From Microbacterium schleiferi (GTDB taxonomy: Bacteria; Actinomycetota; Actinomycetes; Actinomycetales; Microbacteriaceae), in contig NZ_JAJGNI010000001.1 in the NCBI RefSeq assembly GCF_020781975.1, positions 1 through 64,000 on the forward strand: 64,000 nt of DNA, in the 5' to 3' direction. Below are positions 25,270 through 32,586 of this stretch, in pieces (the first letter of the stretch is position 1; each line of letters starts with the position of its first letter). Under the pieces are notes generated by a model. That model was not told where the DNA came from, did not search any database, and saw only the letters and a program-made list of their open reading frames with translations. Made by a program: the position numbers and the translations under genes.

Positions 25270-25767
25270 ATGAGGACATGCGGAACATGCGGCCGGAACA
25301 TCACCAGCCGCAACAGTCAAGCGCTCTACTGCTCGACCCGATGCCGAGTCGCAGCACACCGCACCGCATACCCGACCGAACTCACACGACGCCAAACCTG
25401 GACACGCGCAGACGGCAAACGTCCCATCACCACAACCGGCGCACCAGCATCCAGCACCAACCCGGACACCTGGACTACCTACCGCGACGTCAAAGCATCA
25501 ACCGCCGGCGATGGCCTCGGAATCATGCTCGGAGACGGCCTAGGCTGCTACGACCTCGACCACATCACCGACACCGAAGCTCGAGAACTCGCCGCGCTCA
25601 TCCCCGAACACATCATCTACGCCGAACGCTCAATCTCAGGAACCGGCGCGCACATCTTCTTCGCAACCACCAGCGACGAACACGGCACCAAATCCTGGCA
25701 AGGCCGACACGAGCGCTACACCCACAGCCGGTTCATCCGAACAACCGGACGCACCATCACCCTGTAA
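25270..25767 (+). CDS. Lone primase-polymerase (Prim-Pol) domain protein
   Basis: 165 aa, opposite in strand to its neighbours. The N-terminus carries a CxxC...CxxxC zinc finger (MRTCGTCGRNITSRNSQALY, then CSTRCR). The rest matches the start of bifunctional DNA primase/polymerase domains: TYRDVKASTAGDGLGIMLGD, CYDLDH with the metal Asp, and SISGTGAHIFF. No helicase part follows. The TACAAT box at 25258-25263 ends 6 bp before the ATG, so the mRNA is probably leaderless. It could prime phage DNA synthesis or be a relic of a larger primase. Confidence -1.
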   Translation: MRTCGTCGRNITSRNSQALYCSTRCRVAAHRTAYPTELTRRQTWTRADGKRPITTTGAPASSTNPDTWTTYRDVKASTAGDGLGIMLGDGLGCYDLDHITDTEARELAALIPEHIIYAERSISGTGAHIFFATTSDEHGTKSWQGRHERYTHSRFIRTTGRTITL

Positions 25768-25961
25768 CGGTTTTCACCGCACACGCCGATCTGACACACC
25801 GGCAGAGCACACCCACCGCCTGCACCAGCTGGCCCGCCGCAACGCCCCTCACACGCACGCTCACAGCGCGCCGTGGGCAAATCTCCCAGACCCGTACGCA
25901 GAAAAAATCACAGCCCCTCCCGTGGGAGAACGTGGCCCGGGGGGTGGGGGGTGGGTGGGGG
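25768..25961. other. Gene-free region with a G-quadruplex motif; likely near the packaging site
   Basis: About 190 bp between the Prim-Pol gene and the HNH gene without a supported ORF. At 25939-25961 four G runs (6, 6, 3 and 5 G) are separated by single T, a strong G-quadruplex motif on the plus strand. A terminase/HNH junction is where cos sites usually lie in HK97-like phages, but no overhang can be identified by eye. Confidence -1.
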
Positions 25962-26276
25962 TCAGGTGAGTCCTGGGTGTTGTTCTTGTGGGTGTGTGCT
26001 GTTGCGTCGTTGCAGTGTCCAGCGTTTGGTGTTGGCGTGGAGTGCTGTCTTGTGTGCGTGGCATGGGGGGCAGGTTGCTTGACCGTTGTTGAGGTCGTGT
26101 TCGAGGTCTGGTCTGTCGGTGACTTCGATGATGTGGTCTGCTTCTGTGGCTGTTCCGGTGCAGCGGTGGGGGTCTCGGATTTCGCATTGCCACCCGGCCC
26201 GGTTGATTACCGCCTCCCGCCATGCTCTGTGCTGGGGGGTGGATGTTCGTGATGGGCCCCCGGACTTCCATGTCAT
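25962..26276 (-). CDS. HNH endonuclease next to terminase
   Basis: 104 aa with an HNH fold: WREAVINRAGWQCEIR, ADHIIEV (first His pair) and NNGQATCPPCHAHKT (final His). HNH proteins beside the terminase assist cos cleavage in many HK97-like phages. Basic C-terminal tail. Confidence -1.
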   Translation of the reverse strand: MTWKSGGPSRTSTPQHRAWREAVINRAGWQCEIRDPHRCTGTATEADHIIEVTDRPDLEHDLNNGQATCPPCHAHKTALHANTKRWTLQRRNSTHPQEQHPGLT

Positions 26277-26293
26277 CGGGGGCGTCCTTCCGG

Positions 26294-26701
26294 TTAGGGG
26301 AGGCAGTTCTGGGATTGGGTGATGATGTCTGCGCCGGTGAGGTCTTCGGGCATCAGGTAGGTCGAGGTGAGGGCTGCGAGTTTTGTTGCTGACGTGTACG
26401 CGTTATCCGTGTGAGCGGTTGGGTCGTGGATGGTCATCCATGTTGCGGTGACGTCAGGGTCGCCGGTGAGGTGTGCTGACACCCACCATGCCTCGTCGTT
26501 GTGGACCGCGGTGATGGCGGTGACCGTGTATCCGTTGATAATGCCGGCCTCGAGCGCGGTTTGCGCTTCCGGGCTGACGGTGAGGCATTCACTGTCGGGC
26601 GCCGTGGTTGCTGCCGGCTCGCTGGTTGTTGTCGCTGCGCAGCCAGTGAGCGCGAGTAGACCGAGCGCGGCGGCGGCACCGATGATCCTCATGCGCGTCA
26701 T
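26294..26701 (-). CDS. Prophage lipoprotein
   Basis: 135 aa with a signal peptide and lipobox LTGC (MRIIGAAAALGLLALTGCAA), Thr/Ala-rich linker, then a small globular domain (TVTAITAVHNDEAWWVSAHL). It lies between the HNH gene and small early genes. Surface location suggests a role in superinfection exclusion or conversion; not shown. Confidence -1.
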   Translation of the reverse strand: MTRMRIIGAAAALGLLALTGCAATTTSEPAATTAPDSECLTVSPEAQTALEAGIINGYTVTAITAVHNDEAWWVSAHLTGDPDVTATWMTIHDPTAHTDNAYTSATKLAALTSTYLMPEDLTGADIITQSQNCLP

Positions 26702-26713
26702 CGTAGTTGGTAG

Positions 26714-26852
26714 TCAGCGGTCGTCGTCAAGTTCGGTGTCGCTGTCGAGGCTGAGCTCGCCGGAGTAGCCGAGGAGTTGCGGTTTGCGTTGCGCCACCAC
26801 TGAATCCGATGGTGAGTGCGAGGCGGTGCAGGTCCGGGTCTGTGGTGTCCAT
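26714..26852 (-). pseudogene. Small phage ORF with probable one-base frameshift
   Basis: ATG 26852 overlaps the upstream stop (ATGA) and reads MDTTDPDLHRLALTIGFS, after which the natural-looking continuation VVAQRKPQLLGYSGELSLDS lies in the next frame and ends at 26714. The span is 3n+1. Either an error/indel, or two separate tiny ORFs. Confidence -1.
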
Positions 26853-27115
26853 CAGTCCCACGACTCGGTGATCTTCGTGTGGCGTCCGAGTGGTCCGCGC
26901 ACGGTGACGTTCTCGGTGAGGATGCTGGCCTCGAGGATGTTGAGGTTGCCGATGTGTCGGATGCCTATCTCTGCGCCCACCCAGTACGGGAACCGTTGGC
27001 CCTCGATGAGGAGGCCCTTCCGGTCGATGGTTATGCTCCGTGCTGCACGCATCGCGCTGCGCTTCGAGATGCGTGCGCGGATCGTGCGGGACACCCGGTG
27101 ACGCGGGGAGGTCAT
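26852..27115 (-). CDS. Phage hypothetical protein
   Basis: 87 aa from ATG 27115 (MTSPRHRVSRTIRARISKRS), chosen for its ATGTAA-type overlap with the upstream gene end. Very basic N-terminus, then a beta-rich part (IGIRHIGNLNILEASILTEN). Function unknown. Confidence -1.
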   Translation of the reverse strand: MTSPRHRVSRTIRARISKRSAMRAARSITIDRKGLLIEGQRFPYWVGAEIGIRHIGNLNILEASILTENVTVRGPLGRHTKITESWD

Positions 27116-27405
27116 GTAAACCACTGGTAGTCCTCCTTGGGCGCGAGGGCCCTCTGCTTCCAGAGAGATGGTGCCTTCGCATTGCACCTGAAGTGCTCGG
27201 GCGCTGGTGGCATGACCTGCTCCGGGTCGATGTGTTCGTCGTAGTGCCCGAGTGCCCACTTGCTTCCGGGATGGATGATCGTCTCTGGCATGACGCACGG
27301 ATGACCGTGCAACTCTGCGGCGCAGTGTACGCCGCCTGCGTCGACCTTGCGTTTCCACTCGGCTCTGAGCTTCTGGTGATCGTGACCGTACTTCGCGTCG
27401 GCCAT
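27112..27405 (-). CDS. HNH-like phage nuclease (C/H motif)
   Basis: 97 aa from ATG 27405 (MADAKYGHDHQKLRAEWKRK). It has Cys residues in VHCAAELHGHPC, then IIHPGSKWALGHYDEH and PEHFRCNAKA. The pattern C..C, 'W.LGH', 'H..CN' is seen in a family of small phage HNH proteins. ATG 27420 is an alternative start. Confidence -1.
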   Translation of the reverse strand: MADAKYGHDHQKLRAEWKRKVDAGGVHCAAELHGHPCVMPETIIHPGSKWALGHYDEHIDPEQVMPPAPEHFRCNAKAPSLWKQRALAPKEDYQWFT

Positions 27406-27408
27406 CAG

Positions 27409-27540
27409 GACTGTTCCCATGCTGGGTCGCAGCACTCGGCTGCCGCGAGACGTGACGTGTACTGGGACTCGCAGACAGGGCATTCGAACATGCGCGGGTC
27501 GGCTTGCTCGGTGACGAGTCGTTCGATGTCGGTCACAGCA
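27409..27540 (-). CDS. Small zinc-ribbon protein
   Basis: 43 aa from GTG at about 27540 (VTDIERLVTEQADPRMFECP), with CPVC and a later Cys pair (AAECCDPAW) that could bind zinc. It stops at 27409. The GTG overlaps a preceding stop as GTGA. Too short for certainty. Confidence -1.
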
Positions 27541-27572
27541 ATGCCAATCTCGCATCGGTGAGGTGTTCGTCG

Positions 27573-28161
27573 TCAGTCTGGCGAATGTGAGAACAGCTTC
27601 TGGCGGAGAGCAACCGCTGCCTCCTTAGCGTCTTCCTTGCGGGGCGTAGGAGCCCCCGAAGTGTGCCTTGCCGTTTAGCCTGACGAACACTTCCCACCGC
27701 TTGTCTCGCGCATGCCAGAAGACGTTGCGAATCCCAGATGATGAATCCCTGCGCACGTTGCGGTTCTGCTGGTTCTCAGCGTGAGTGACCGGGCGAAGAT
27801 GGTCGGGGTTCACGCATCGACGGTTGCGGCACACATGATCGATGTGCATGCCGTCAGGTATCTCGCCTACTTCGAGTCGGTAGGCGATCCGGTGCGCACG
27901 TTGAGGACGCCCGTCGATTCGGATGTGCCCGTAGCCACGTGAGGTTGCACCTTGCCACTCCCAGCAGGCGCCATCGGCGCCTCGCAGGACAAAGCTCCAG
28001 AAGTGTTCGGCCATCGGGGGCGTGGTGCGCGTCTGCCTGGTCCATTCGCTCGGGAGGGTGCGACTGCGCTTCGCGGCCATGTAGTGGGCGCCGCATAAGC
28101 CGCGGGCTCGAAGTTTCCGCTCGCATCCGTTCAAGGTGCAGGTACGCTGGCTGTCAGCCAT
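27573..28161 (-). pseudogene. HNH homing-type endonuclease with a one-base frameshift
   Basis: From ATG 28161: N-terminal zinc segment (CTLNGCERKLRARGLCGAHY), HNH motif (HIDHVCRNRRCVNPDHLRPV) and a DNA-binding end (SSGIRNVFWHARDKRWEVFV). The open frame stops at 27625 after SYAPQGRR. One base out of frame, the expected homologous ending (RKEDAKEAAVALRQKLFSHS) continues to 27573. The extra base is in the GGGG run at 27641-27644. The loss trims only the C-terminal helix, so partial function is possible. Confidence -1.
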
Positions 28162-28237
28162 TGAATCTCCTACGCAACTAGGGGGTTCTGGTTAGGCCCG
28201 GCGAGTGTTGGTAGCACTTGTTCGGGCCGTTCTAATT

Positions 28238-28405
28238 CTACCGCAGCAGCGCTAGGCGCGCTGTGAGAATCCGCGGATCATCTTCGTACTCGGGGTGCTC
28301 GAGGAGGAACCGGCCGATCGCGTCGAGCGCATCTCCCTTGTCTTTCGACTGTGCGCCGATGTGGTCGAGCATCGCGTCTGTGGTCTTCGGGATGTCGCGG
28401 ACCAT
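28238..28405 (-). CDS. Small phage protein
   Basis: 55 aa from ATG 28405 (MVRDIPKTTDAMLDHIGAQS), overlapping the stop of the small membrane protein as TGATG. All-helical, acidic; function unknown. Confidence -1.
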   Translation of the reverse strand: MVRDIPKTTDAMLDHIGAQSKDKGDALDAIGRFLLEHPEYEDDPRILTARLALLR

Positions 28406-28515
28406 CAACGGTGGTTCCTGTTGACATGCCACATGTACATGCGGTGCTGCACCCGGTACGGGGCGAACGCGATCACCAGCAGGGTCACCACGAGTACACC
28501 GAACCTGCGGAACAT
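28405..28515 (-). CDS. Tiny membrane protein
   Basis: 36 aa with a single membrane helix (MFRRFGVLVVTLLVIAFAPY). AGGAGG six bases before ATG 28515 makes the start clear. First gene after a long structured leader. Confidence -1.
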   Translation of the reverse strand: MFRRFGVLVVTLLVIAFAPYRVQHRMYMWHVNRNHR

Positions 28516-28766
28516 GACCGCCTCCTGGGGGTGTGGTGTCCCGCCGCTCATCAACAGCTCAAGCGTGATGTAGGTGTCAGCGTGTGGCGGCGGGACAACC
28601 CGATGACCGCCCCAACCTTGGGACGGATACCCTTCGACCAGCACGGGCCGCGTGTCAGGCGACTAGCCGGGAGGGGGAAGTGTTCCCGGGGTGCGGGGCA
28701 CACGCACACCCGGGAAGAACGGGTGAAGGCCGCAACCCCTGGCGGGCGCGACCTTCGGACAACCCT
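28516..28766 (-). ncRNA. Long structured leader or small RNA downstream of a strong promoter
   Basis: About 250 nt without a supported gene between the promoter and the 36-aa membrane protein. Two strong hairpins: TTCCCGGGGTG paired with CACCCGGGAA (28683-28716, a few mismatches) and TGTCCCGCCGC paired with GCGGCGGGACA (28537-28547 with 28587-28597). It could be an attenuating leader or a separate phage RNA. Confidence -1.
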
Positions 28767-28794
28767 AGACTACCGTGATTTCGCGTTTGTCAAG
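28767..28794 (-). promoter_or_regulatory. Sigma-A-type promoter on the minus strand
   Basis: Perfect -35 TTGACA (28789-28794) and -10 TAGTCT (28767-28772) with a 16-bp spacer. It would drive the block from the structured leader toward the terminase. Confidence -1.
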
Positions 28795-28856
28795 TATCTT
28801 CGCCGCTACGGCGTGTCGCCATGCACCTGTTCACCCGATTCGGGGGTGAGCATAGC

Positions 28857-28887
28857 GATCATCATGTGGATCATCATGTGGATCATC
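28857..28887 (+). repeat. 12-bp direct repeats GATCATCATGTG
   Basis: About 2.6 copies of a 12-bp unit. On the plus strand they encode a very hydrophobic peptide (IIMWIIMWIIV) in a 25-codon frame starting at GTG 28846. Whether it is translated is unknown. Confidence -1.
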
Positions 28888-28917
28888 GTCTCTATGTGGA
28901 GCAAGAACTGCCGCTGC

Positions 28918-29262
28918 TCATGACGGACCTCCCGATTCGAGGTAGTCGACCGGCACGCCGACACGGTGGGCGTGCTCTATTTCGGAACGAGTCGAATCAC
29001 CGATGTAGCCACCGACGTTGAGTACCAGCACGCGATCAGACATGTCGATCTTCCGTTTGTGCAGTTCGTCCAGGGCGACCTTCTCGGCACTGTCGTGCCC
29101 CACTCCCTCGCCGTGACCATGCTCAGCCTTGGCGTGCGGGTAGAACCCGACCGAGAGAACGATCTTGCCTTGCATCGTCAGGTCGTAGTTCGCCTGCTGG
29201 AAAGCGTCGTAGAACCGGGTCGAGCCGCACAGAGTGACCACTTCTGGTCGCGCACCGTTCAT
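28918..29262 (-). CDS. Nucleoside 2-deoxyribosyltransferase-like / DUF4406-type protein
   Basis: 114 aa. VTLCGSTRFYDAFQQANYDL at the start and DRVLVLNVGGYIGDSTRSEI at the end match the nucleoside deoxyribosyltransferase-like fold (nucleotide-binding CGSTRF, acidic DS...E). Usually nucleotide-metabolism or modification genes in phages. Overlaps the upstream gene as ATGA. Confidence -1.
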   Translation of the reverse strand: MNGARPEVVTLCGSTRFYDAFQQANYDLTMQGKIVLSVGFYPHAKAEHGHGEGVGHDSAEKVALDELHKRKIDMSDRVLVLNVGGYIGDSTRSEIEHAHRVGVPVDYLESGGPS

Positions 29263-29504
29263 CTTTCCTGCTCCTGTTCGCCTTGGTTCTCGGTGCCGGA
29301 TGCTCCGGCCTGGTAAGCGGACGATTCCGCGCGATCCGGCAACGGATCACCCGATCCTGGAGCACGCCCGCCTGCCCACTTCGCGCCGCAGTCGTCGCAG
29401 ACATGCAGGCCCCTGTGGAATGCCTTCTCGCCGCACACGCACGGGTTGTCGCCGTCCTGCTCTTCGCCGTGCGGCCAACCACGGCGATAGCACTGGTCCC
29501 TCAT
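29259..29504 (-). CDS. Small zinc-finger phage protein
   Basis: 81 aa with two Cys clusters (NPCVCGEKAFHRG and HVCDDCGAKW) that could form a zinc ribbon, then a disordered polar tail. Overlapping starts and stops on both sides put it in the early operon. Function unknown. Confidence -1.
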   Translation of the reverse strand: MRDQCYRRGWPHGEEQDGDNPCVCGEKAFHRGLHVCDDCGAKWAGGRAPGSGDPLPDRAESSAYQAGASGTENQGEQEQER

Positions 29505-29686
29505 GACGGATCACCCGATCGGTGAGCCAGGTTCGGATGCTGCACCATGTGCAGCCCACAAACCCAGGGCCACGGCGTGCATTCCGGCTCGTCTGAGCGC
29601 TCGATGGAACGCGGGTCCATTCCGAGTCGTCGTCGCTCGGTTTCGGTCGCTTGGCGCAGGAATCGGTCGTCGTTGGTGAAGCTCAT
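29501..29686 (-). CDS. Small phage protein
   Basis: 61 aa (MSFTNDDRFLRQATETERRR), with a Trp/Cys patch TPWPWVCGLHMV. Ends in the same HRSGDPS-like tail as its upstream neighbour (ESGDPS), which suggests local duplication of the gene ends. Function unknown. Confidence -1.
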   Translation of the reverse strand: MSFTNDDRFLRQATETERRRLGMDPRSIERSDEPECTPWPWVCGLHMVQHPNLAHRSGDPS

Positions 29687-29850
29687 GACGGATCACCCGA
29701 TTCGTGAGCAGTACGTTCGACGGCCCAGACGATGCGAGCACGCGCTCTTTGAAGTGCCAGCGACTCCCGCCAAGGCAAGCGCATCTCAGGTGCCCACTGG
29801 CGTAGCGCCCTGAACTCGTCTTCCCTCAGTTCGACCGTGATCGTCTTCAC
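29683..29850 (-). CDS. Small helical (ribbon-helix-helix-like) protein
   Basis: 55 aa from GTG 29850: VKTITVELREDEFRALRQWA, then a basic helix. A leading beta strand followed by helices resembles an RHH DNA-binding protein. The start and stop overlap both neighbours by four bases. Confidence -1.
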   Translation of the reverse strand: MKTITVELREDEFRALRQWAPEMRLPWRESLALQRARARIVWAVERTAHESGDPS

Positions 29851-30071
29851 TCCGAACCTCCCGGTTTTTCATCACGCCAGGTGCGCCATCCGTTGCGCCT
29901 CCAGAATGGATGTTCGGCAAGCTCTCGGATGCGGATGCATAGTTCGCACGATCGCCCCCGAGCACGGTTGTATCGCCACCGCTCGAACCGGTTTCGTGGC
30001 TCGCGGTGGTAGTGGCACGCGGGGTCGGTGCGGCGGTGTCGGCCTCTCTGGTAGTTCCCTGCTGCGCTCAT
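29847..30071 (-). CDS. Small basic phage protein
   Basis: 74 aa from ATG 30071 (MSAAGNYQRGRHRRTDPACH), rich in Arg/Trp with CHYH and CELC, a possible zinc site. Overlaps the upstream gene as ATGA. Function unknown. Confidence -1.
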   Translation of the reverse strand: MSAAGNYQRGRHRRTDPACHYHREPRNRFERWRYNRARGRSCELCIRIRELAEHPFWRRNGWRTWRDEKPGGSE

Positions 30072-30268
30072 GCTCCCTGTCCCTCCGGTTCCGGCATCCG
30101 CTGGATTGCGTGGGCGATCGTGTAACACGCGGCCAACAGTTTGCGGCGCTCGGACGGATAGAGATTCCGCAACTGACGGTCAAGCCCCTCCGCGTCATCA
30201 GCAAGCGTCGCCAGCAACGCCTCCGTCTCGGCGTAGTCCGTGCCGCGGTTCATCACTCGATCGGTCAT
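30068..30268 (-). CDS. Small helical phage protein
   Basis: 66 aa from ATG 30268 (MTDRVMNRGTDYAETEALLA). Acidic helices, no motif recognised. Its ribosome site (AGGAGGAG) lies within the upstream 15-codon ORF. Confidence -1.
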   Translation of the reverse strand: MTDRVMNRGTDYAETEALLATLADDAEGLDRQLRNLYPSERRKLLAACYTIAHAIQRMPEPEGQGA

Positions 30269-30312
30269 TTCTCCTCCTGGGTACGGTCCTGTTGGTTGGT
30301 GTACTTGGTCAT
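30265..30312 (-). CDS. 15-aa linker peptide ORF
   Basis: MTKYTNQQDRTQEEK. ATG 30312 overlaps the stop of the upstream gene (ATGA) and its own stop overlaps the next ATG (ATGA). The codons QEE supply the AGGAG ribosome site of the next gene. It probably works as a coupling element rather than a functional peptide. Confidence -1.
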   Translation of the reverse strand: MTKYTNQQDRTQEEK

Positions 30313-31091
30313 GTCGTTGCTCCGATCCCGTATCTCTTCGCGAGACGTTTCGCGACCCGCGCTGTCTTCGCTTCTTCCCGAGCCACCTGCTCAAACACCC
30401 GGATCAGGTGCTCGTACTCTTCCTCCGGGTACCAGTGCCCCGCGGTGCACACGACACGCCTGTCATCACCCTCAAACGTGGGCGGGTACACGGCGATCCG
30501 GGCGCCGCAATCCTGCCTCGGACACGGCATAGCCGAGAACGATGGTCGTTCGATACGGGGCCAGCGGGCGTTCATCCGCCACACATCCCGCACAGCGTCA
30601 GACATCGCATCCACATCATCCGGCCGGTCAGCGGACAGGATCGCGTCGAGCCGGTCACCCAGCCACCCCGCCAACCCCGACACAAGCCGTTGCCCATCCA
30701 CTGGTGACGTTGATCGGGGCAGGCCGATGATCCGGCCCGTGTCCGACCGCCACGCCCGCCCAGCAACCCCCGGCACCGGTTGACGCAGCGTCCCAGCCCA
30801 CACCGTCACCCAATACACCAGCAACGAATACAACTCGTTCACATCATCAAACGCCGCAGCATTGAACGGGACAGGCGCCTCCGACGACGAATCCACCCGC
30901 TCAGCCTCCGCCGGCCGCATCACAACACCGTGATGCAGAAGGTGACCGGCGAGCTCACCAGATATCAGCAACGCCGTACGGATCCTCCCGTGGCAGCGCG
31001 CACAATACGCCCCGTGACGCGCCACCAGACCAGACCCGTCATCCCGGGTGCAACCACGGACGCAGAACCGTTCCACCTCGAACTCACCCAC
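30309..31091 (-). CDS. Phage zinc-finger domain protein
   Basis: 260 aa. N-terminal Cys pairs (FCVRGC and YCARCH) and a C-terminal cluster (MPCPRQDCGARI with VVCTAGHWY) suggest two zinc sites. The middle is helical (AFDDVNELYSLLVYWVTVWA). The type is common in early regions of actinophages; function unknown. Confidence -1.
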   Translation of the reverse strand: MGEFEVERFCVRGCTRDDGSGLVARHGAYCARCHGRIRTALLISGELAGHLLHHGVVMRPAEAERVDSSSEAPVPFNAAAFDDVNELYSLLVYWVTVWAGTLRQPVPGVAGRAWRSDTGRIIGLPRSTSPVDGQRLVSGLAGWLGDRLDAILSADRPDDVDAMSDAVRDVWRMNARWPRIERPSFSAMPCPRQDCGARIAVYPPTFEGDDRRVVCTAGHWYPEEEYEHLIRVFEQVAREEAKTARVAKRLAKRYGIGATT

Positions 31092-31356
31092 GGCTACCCC
31101 TCACTGCTTTCAACCCGGCGTCACGTCTGACCTGCGCGACGAACCCGACCAGTTCCCCGGTGTGCGCGGCGACCTGAGCGTCCGTGAACCCCGCCCTGAC
31201 AAATGCGAGAATCATCTCCCTACGGCCCTGCGGGCGGATCACATGGTTGATAGCCGCGACGAGGATGTCCTCGACCGTCACACCACGGTTATCTGCCTCC
31301 GACGCGAGCCGCCCCCACACCCCCGCAGGGACCGTGACATTCATCGTTTCCATCAC
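31084..31356 (-). CDS. Small helical protein, possible DNA-binding
   Basis: 90 aa. Start METMNVTVPAGVWGRLASEA followed by GVTVEDILVAAINHVI resembles RHH-type regulators, then a helix-turn-helix-like FTDAQVAAHTGELVGFVAQV. Overlaps both neighbours. Confidence -1.
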   Translation of the reverse strand: MMETMNVTVPAGVWGRLASEADNRGVTVEDILVAAINHVIRPQGRREMILAFVRAGFTDAQVAAHTGELVGFVAQVRRDAGLKAVRGSRG

Positions 31357-31811
31357 GCGACCTCCTTCGTGTATCCCCGGCCGCTACATGTCCGGCAGAA
31401 GTCGGCACCCCTGTAGCAGTGTTCGGCGCGGCACTTTCCGCCAGACCGCCTACCCGTGCCCTTGCACTTCGCACAATCGACACCGCGACCCGTTCCAGCG
31501 CAGGAGACGCACTTCGTCCCGCCAAAGCGAAGGATCTTCATCTCGATGTACGTCAGCGGTGCGCGCCCATCGGTCCGCGAGTCCATCTCCTGCTTGAGAA
31601 TCGCGACGAGCCGATCCCACTCAGGCAGCAGCCGATCCCACTCAGGCGAGCGACCCGCCATCCGACGTTGCAAGGTCTCGGTCGAGATACCCATCCGCTC
31701 GCAGTAGCCAATGCATCGACGGAGATCTGAAGGGTCGTGCGGATGGTCAACCCCGCCTCCTGCGATGGCCTTTGCAGAAAGCCCCATTTCGTAGAGCCCA
31801 TAGGTACTCAT
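31353..31811 (-). CDS. DnaJ-type zinc-finger protein
   Basis: 152 aa from ATG 31811 (MSTYGLYEMGLSAKAIAGGG). The C-terminal third has repeated CxxCxGxG elements (CVSCAGTGRG, CAKCKGTGRR, CRTCSGRGYT), the DnaJ cysteine-rich fold without a J domain. Similar small proteins lie near replication genes in actinophages. Confidence -1.
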   Translation of the reverse strand: MSTYGLYEMGLSAKAIAGGGVDHPHDPSDLRRCIGYCERMGISTETLQRRMAGRSPEWDRLLPEWDRLVAILKQEMDSRTDGRAPLTYIEMKILRFGGTKCVSCAGTGRGVDCAKCKGTGRRSGGKCRAEHCYRGADFCRTCSGRGYTKEVA

Positions 31812-31873
31812 CACGCGACCTCCAGTGCGTTTTCGTGGATGAACTGCTGAACCTCGAAGACGTGGATGGTCAT
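31811..31873 (-). CDS. 20-aa ORF in the early operon
   Basis: MTIHVFEVQQFIHENALEVA. ATG overlaps the upstream stop (ATGA at 31870-31873), and its stop overlaps the next ATG. CTGGAGGTCGCG supplies the downstream ribosome site. Coupling role likely. Confidence -1.
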   Translation of the reverse strand: MTIHVFEVQQFIHENALEVA

Positions 31874-32586
31874 GATGCGATCCCTGACCGTCTCGGGTGC
31901 GGGAGCACCTGTGGATAACGTTCGTTCCGCTCGAGCGCATCTTCGTTAGAAGATGTAGCTGTAGGTGTAGATGTAGCTGTAGCTGTAGTAGGCCCGGTCG
32001 TAGCGCTACCCGACGTTTGGTCTGAGGCTTGGGCGTAGTCCTGCCCGAAACGTCGGGCGTAGTGTTCCCCGAGCGTCATCGTCAGGAACGCCCAATCCAG
32101 GTCCGTGACCGTATCCCGAACATCCGCAGATTCCTGTTTCAGGAGAGTGATCATCTGCGGCTTATCCCACGCCGCGAGACCCGGGTTCTCACGCTTGAAT
32201 CTCTTCACCTCATGCACGACGACGGCGCGGATCTTGTTCGATGCGATCGCCGCGTAAGCCTTCGCCGCCGAGACCGCCAGGCGCGGTTGCAGCAGCACCC
32301 CATCGTGGCGGAGAAACCCGCGGACCATCACCTCATCGGTTGACTGGTCAAACACGCACCACCACTTCTCAGACAGTTCCGACGCTGCGGTCATGATGTC
32401 TTCCGCGGTCGTTTCACGGCTCATTGACGCGAGCCGTCCAGGGTGGAACTCGACCACACCGCAGTAGTCCAGTTTCGGGTGCGACATCAGCTTGAAGTAC
32501 AGGGCCTGCGCCGGGACCGTGAGGTCACGGAAGGCGGAGTCTCCCCAGATGTCGATGTTGATAGAAGCCCTCTCGCGGCCCATCAC
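31870..32586 (-). CDS. Replication initiator/DnaD-like winged-helix protein
   Basis: 238 aa. N-terminus (ASINIDIWGDSAFRDLTVPA) and FHPGRLASMSRETTAEDIM fit the winged-helix start of phage replication initiation proteins. The C-terminal part has a Thr/Ala/Ser repeat (TATATSTPTATS) encoded by hexamer repeats at about 31951-31992. The only replication-initiation candidate in the prophage apart from the Prim-Pol domain. Confidence -1.
   Translation of the reverse strand: MMGRERASINIDIWGDSAFRDLTVPAQALYFKLMSHPKLDYCGVVEFHPGRLASMSRETTAEDIMTAASELSEKWWCVFDQSTDEVMVRGFLRHDGVLLQPRLAVSAAKAYAAIASNKIRAVVVHEVKRFKRENPGLAAWDKPQMITLLKQESADVRDTVTDLDWAFLTMTLGEHYARRFGQDYAQASDQTSGSATTGPTTATATSTPTATSSNEDALERNERYPQVLPHPRRSGIAS

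Noticed and set aside
27112-27555. Long minus-strand reading beginning MRDWHCC
   Set aside because: The 5' third overlaps a better small zinc-ribbon frame; only the part from 27405 resembles a real protein.
28857-28887. CRISPR-like repeats
   Set aside because: Contiguous 12-bp units with no spacers and no cas genes in the window.
31951-31992. Hexamer repeats GTAGCT/GTAGGT as a regulatory array
   Set aside because: They lie in frame in the replication-protein gene and encode a Thr/Ala/Ser linker, so a coding explanation is enough.
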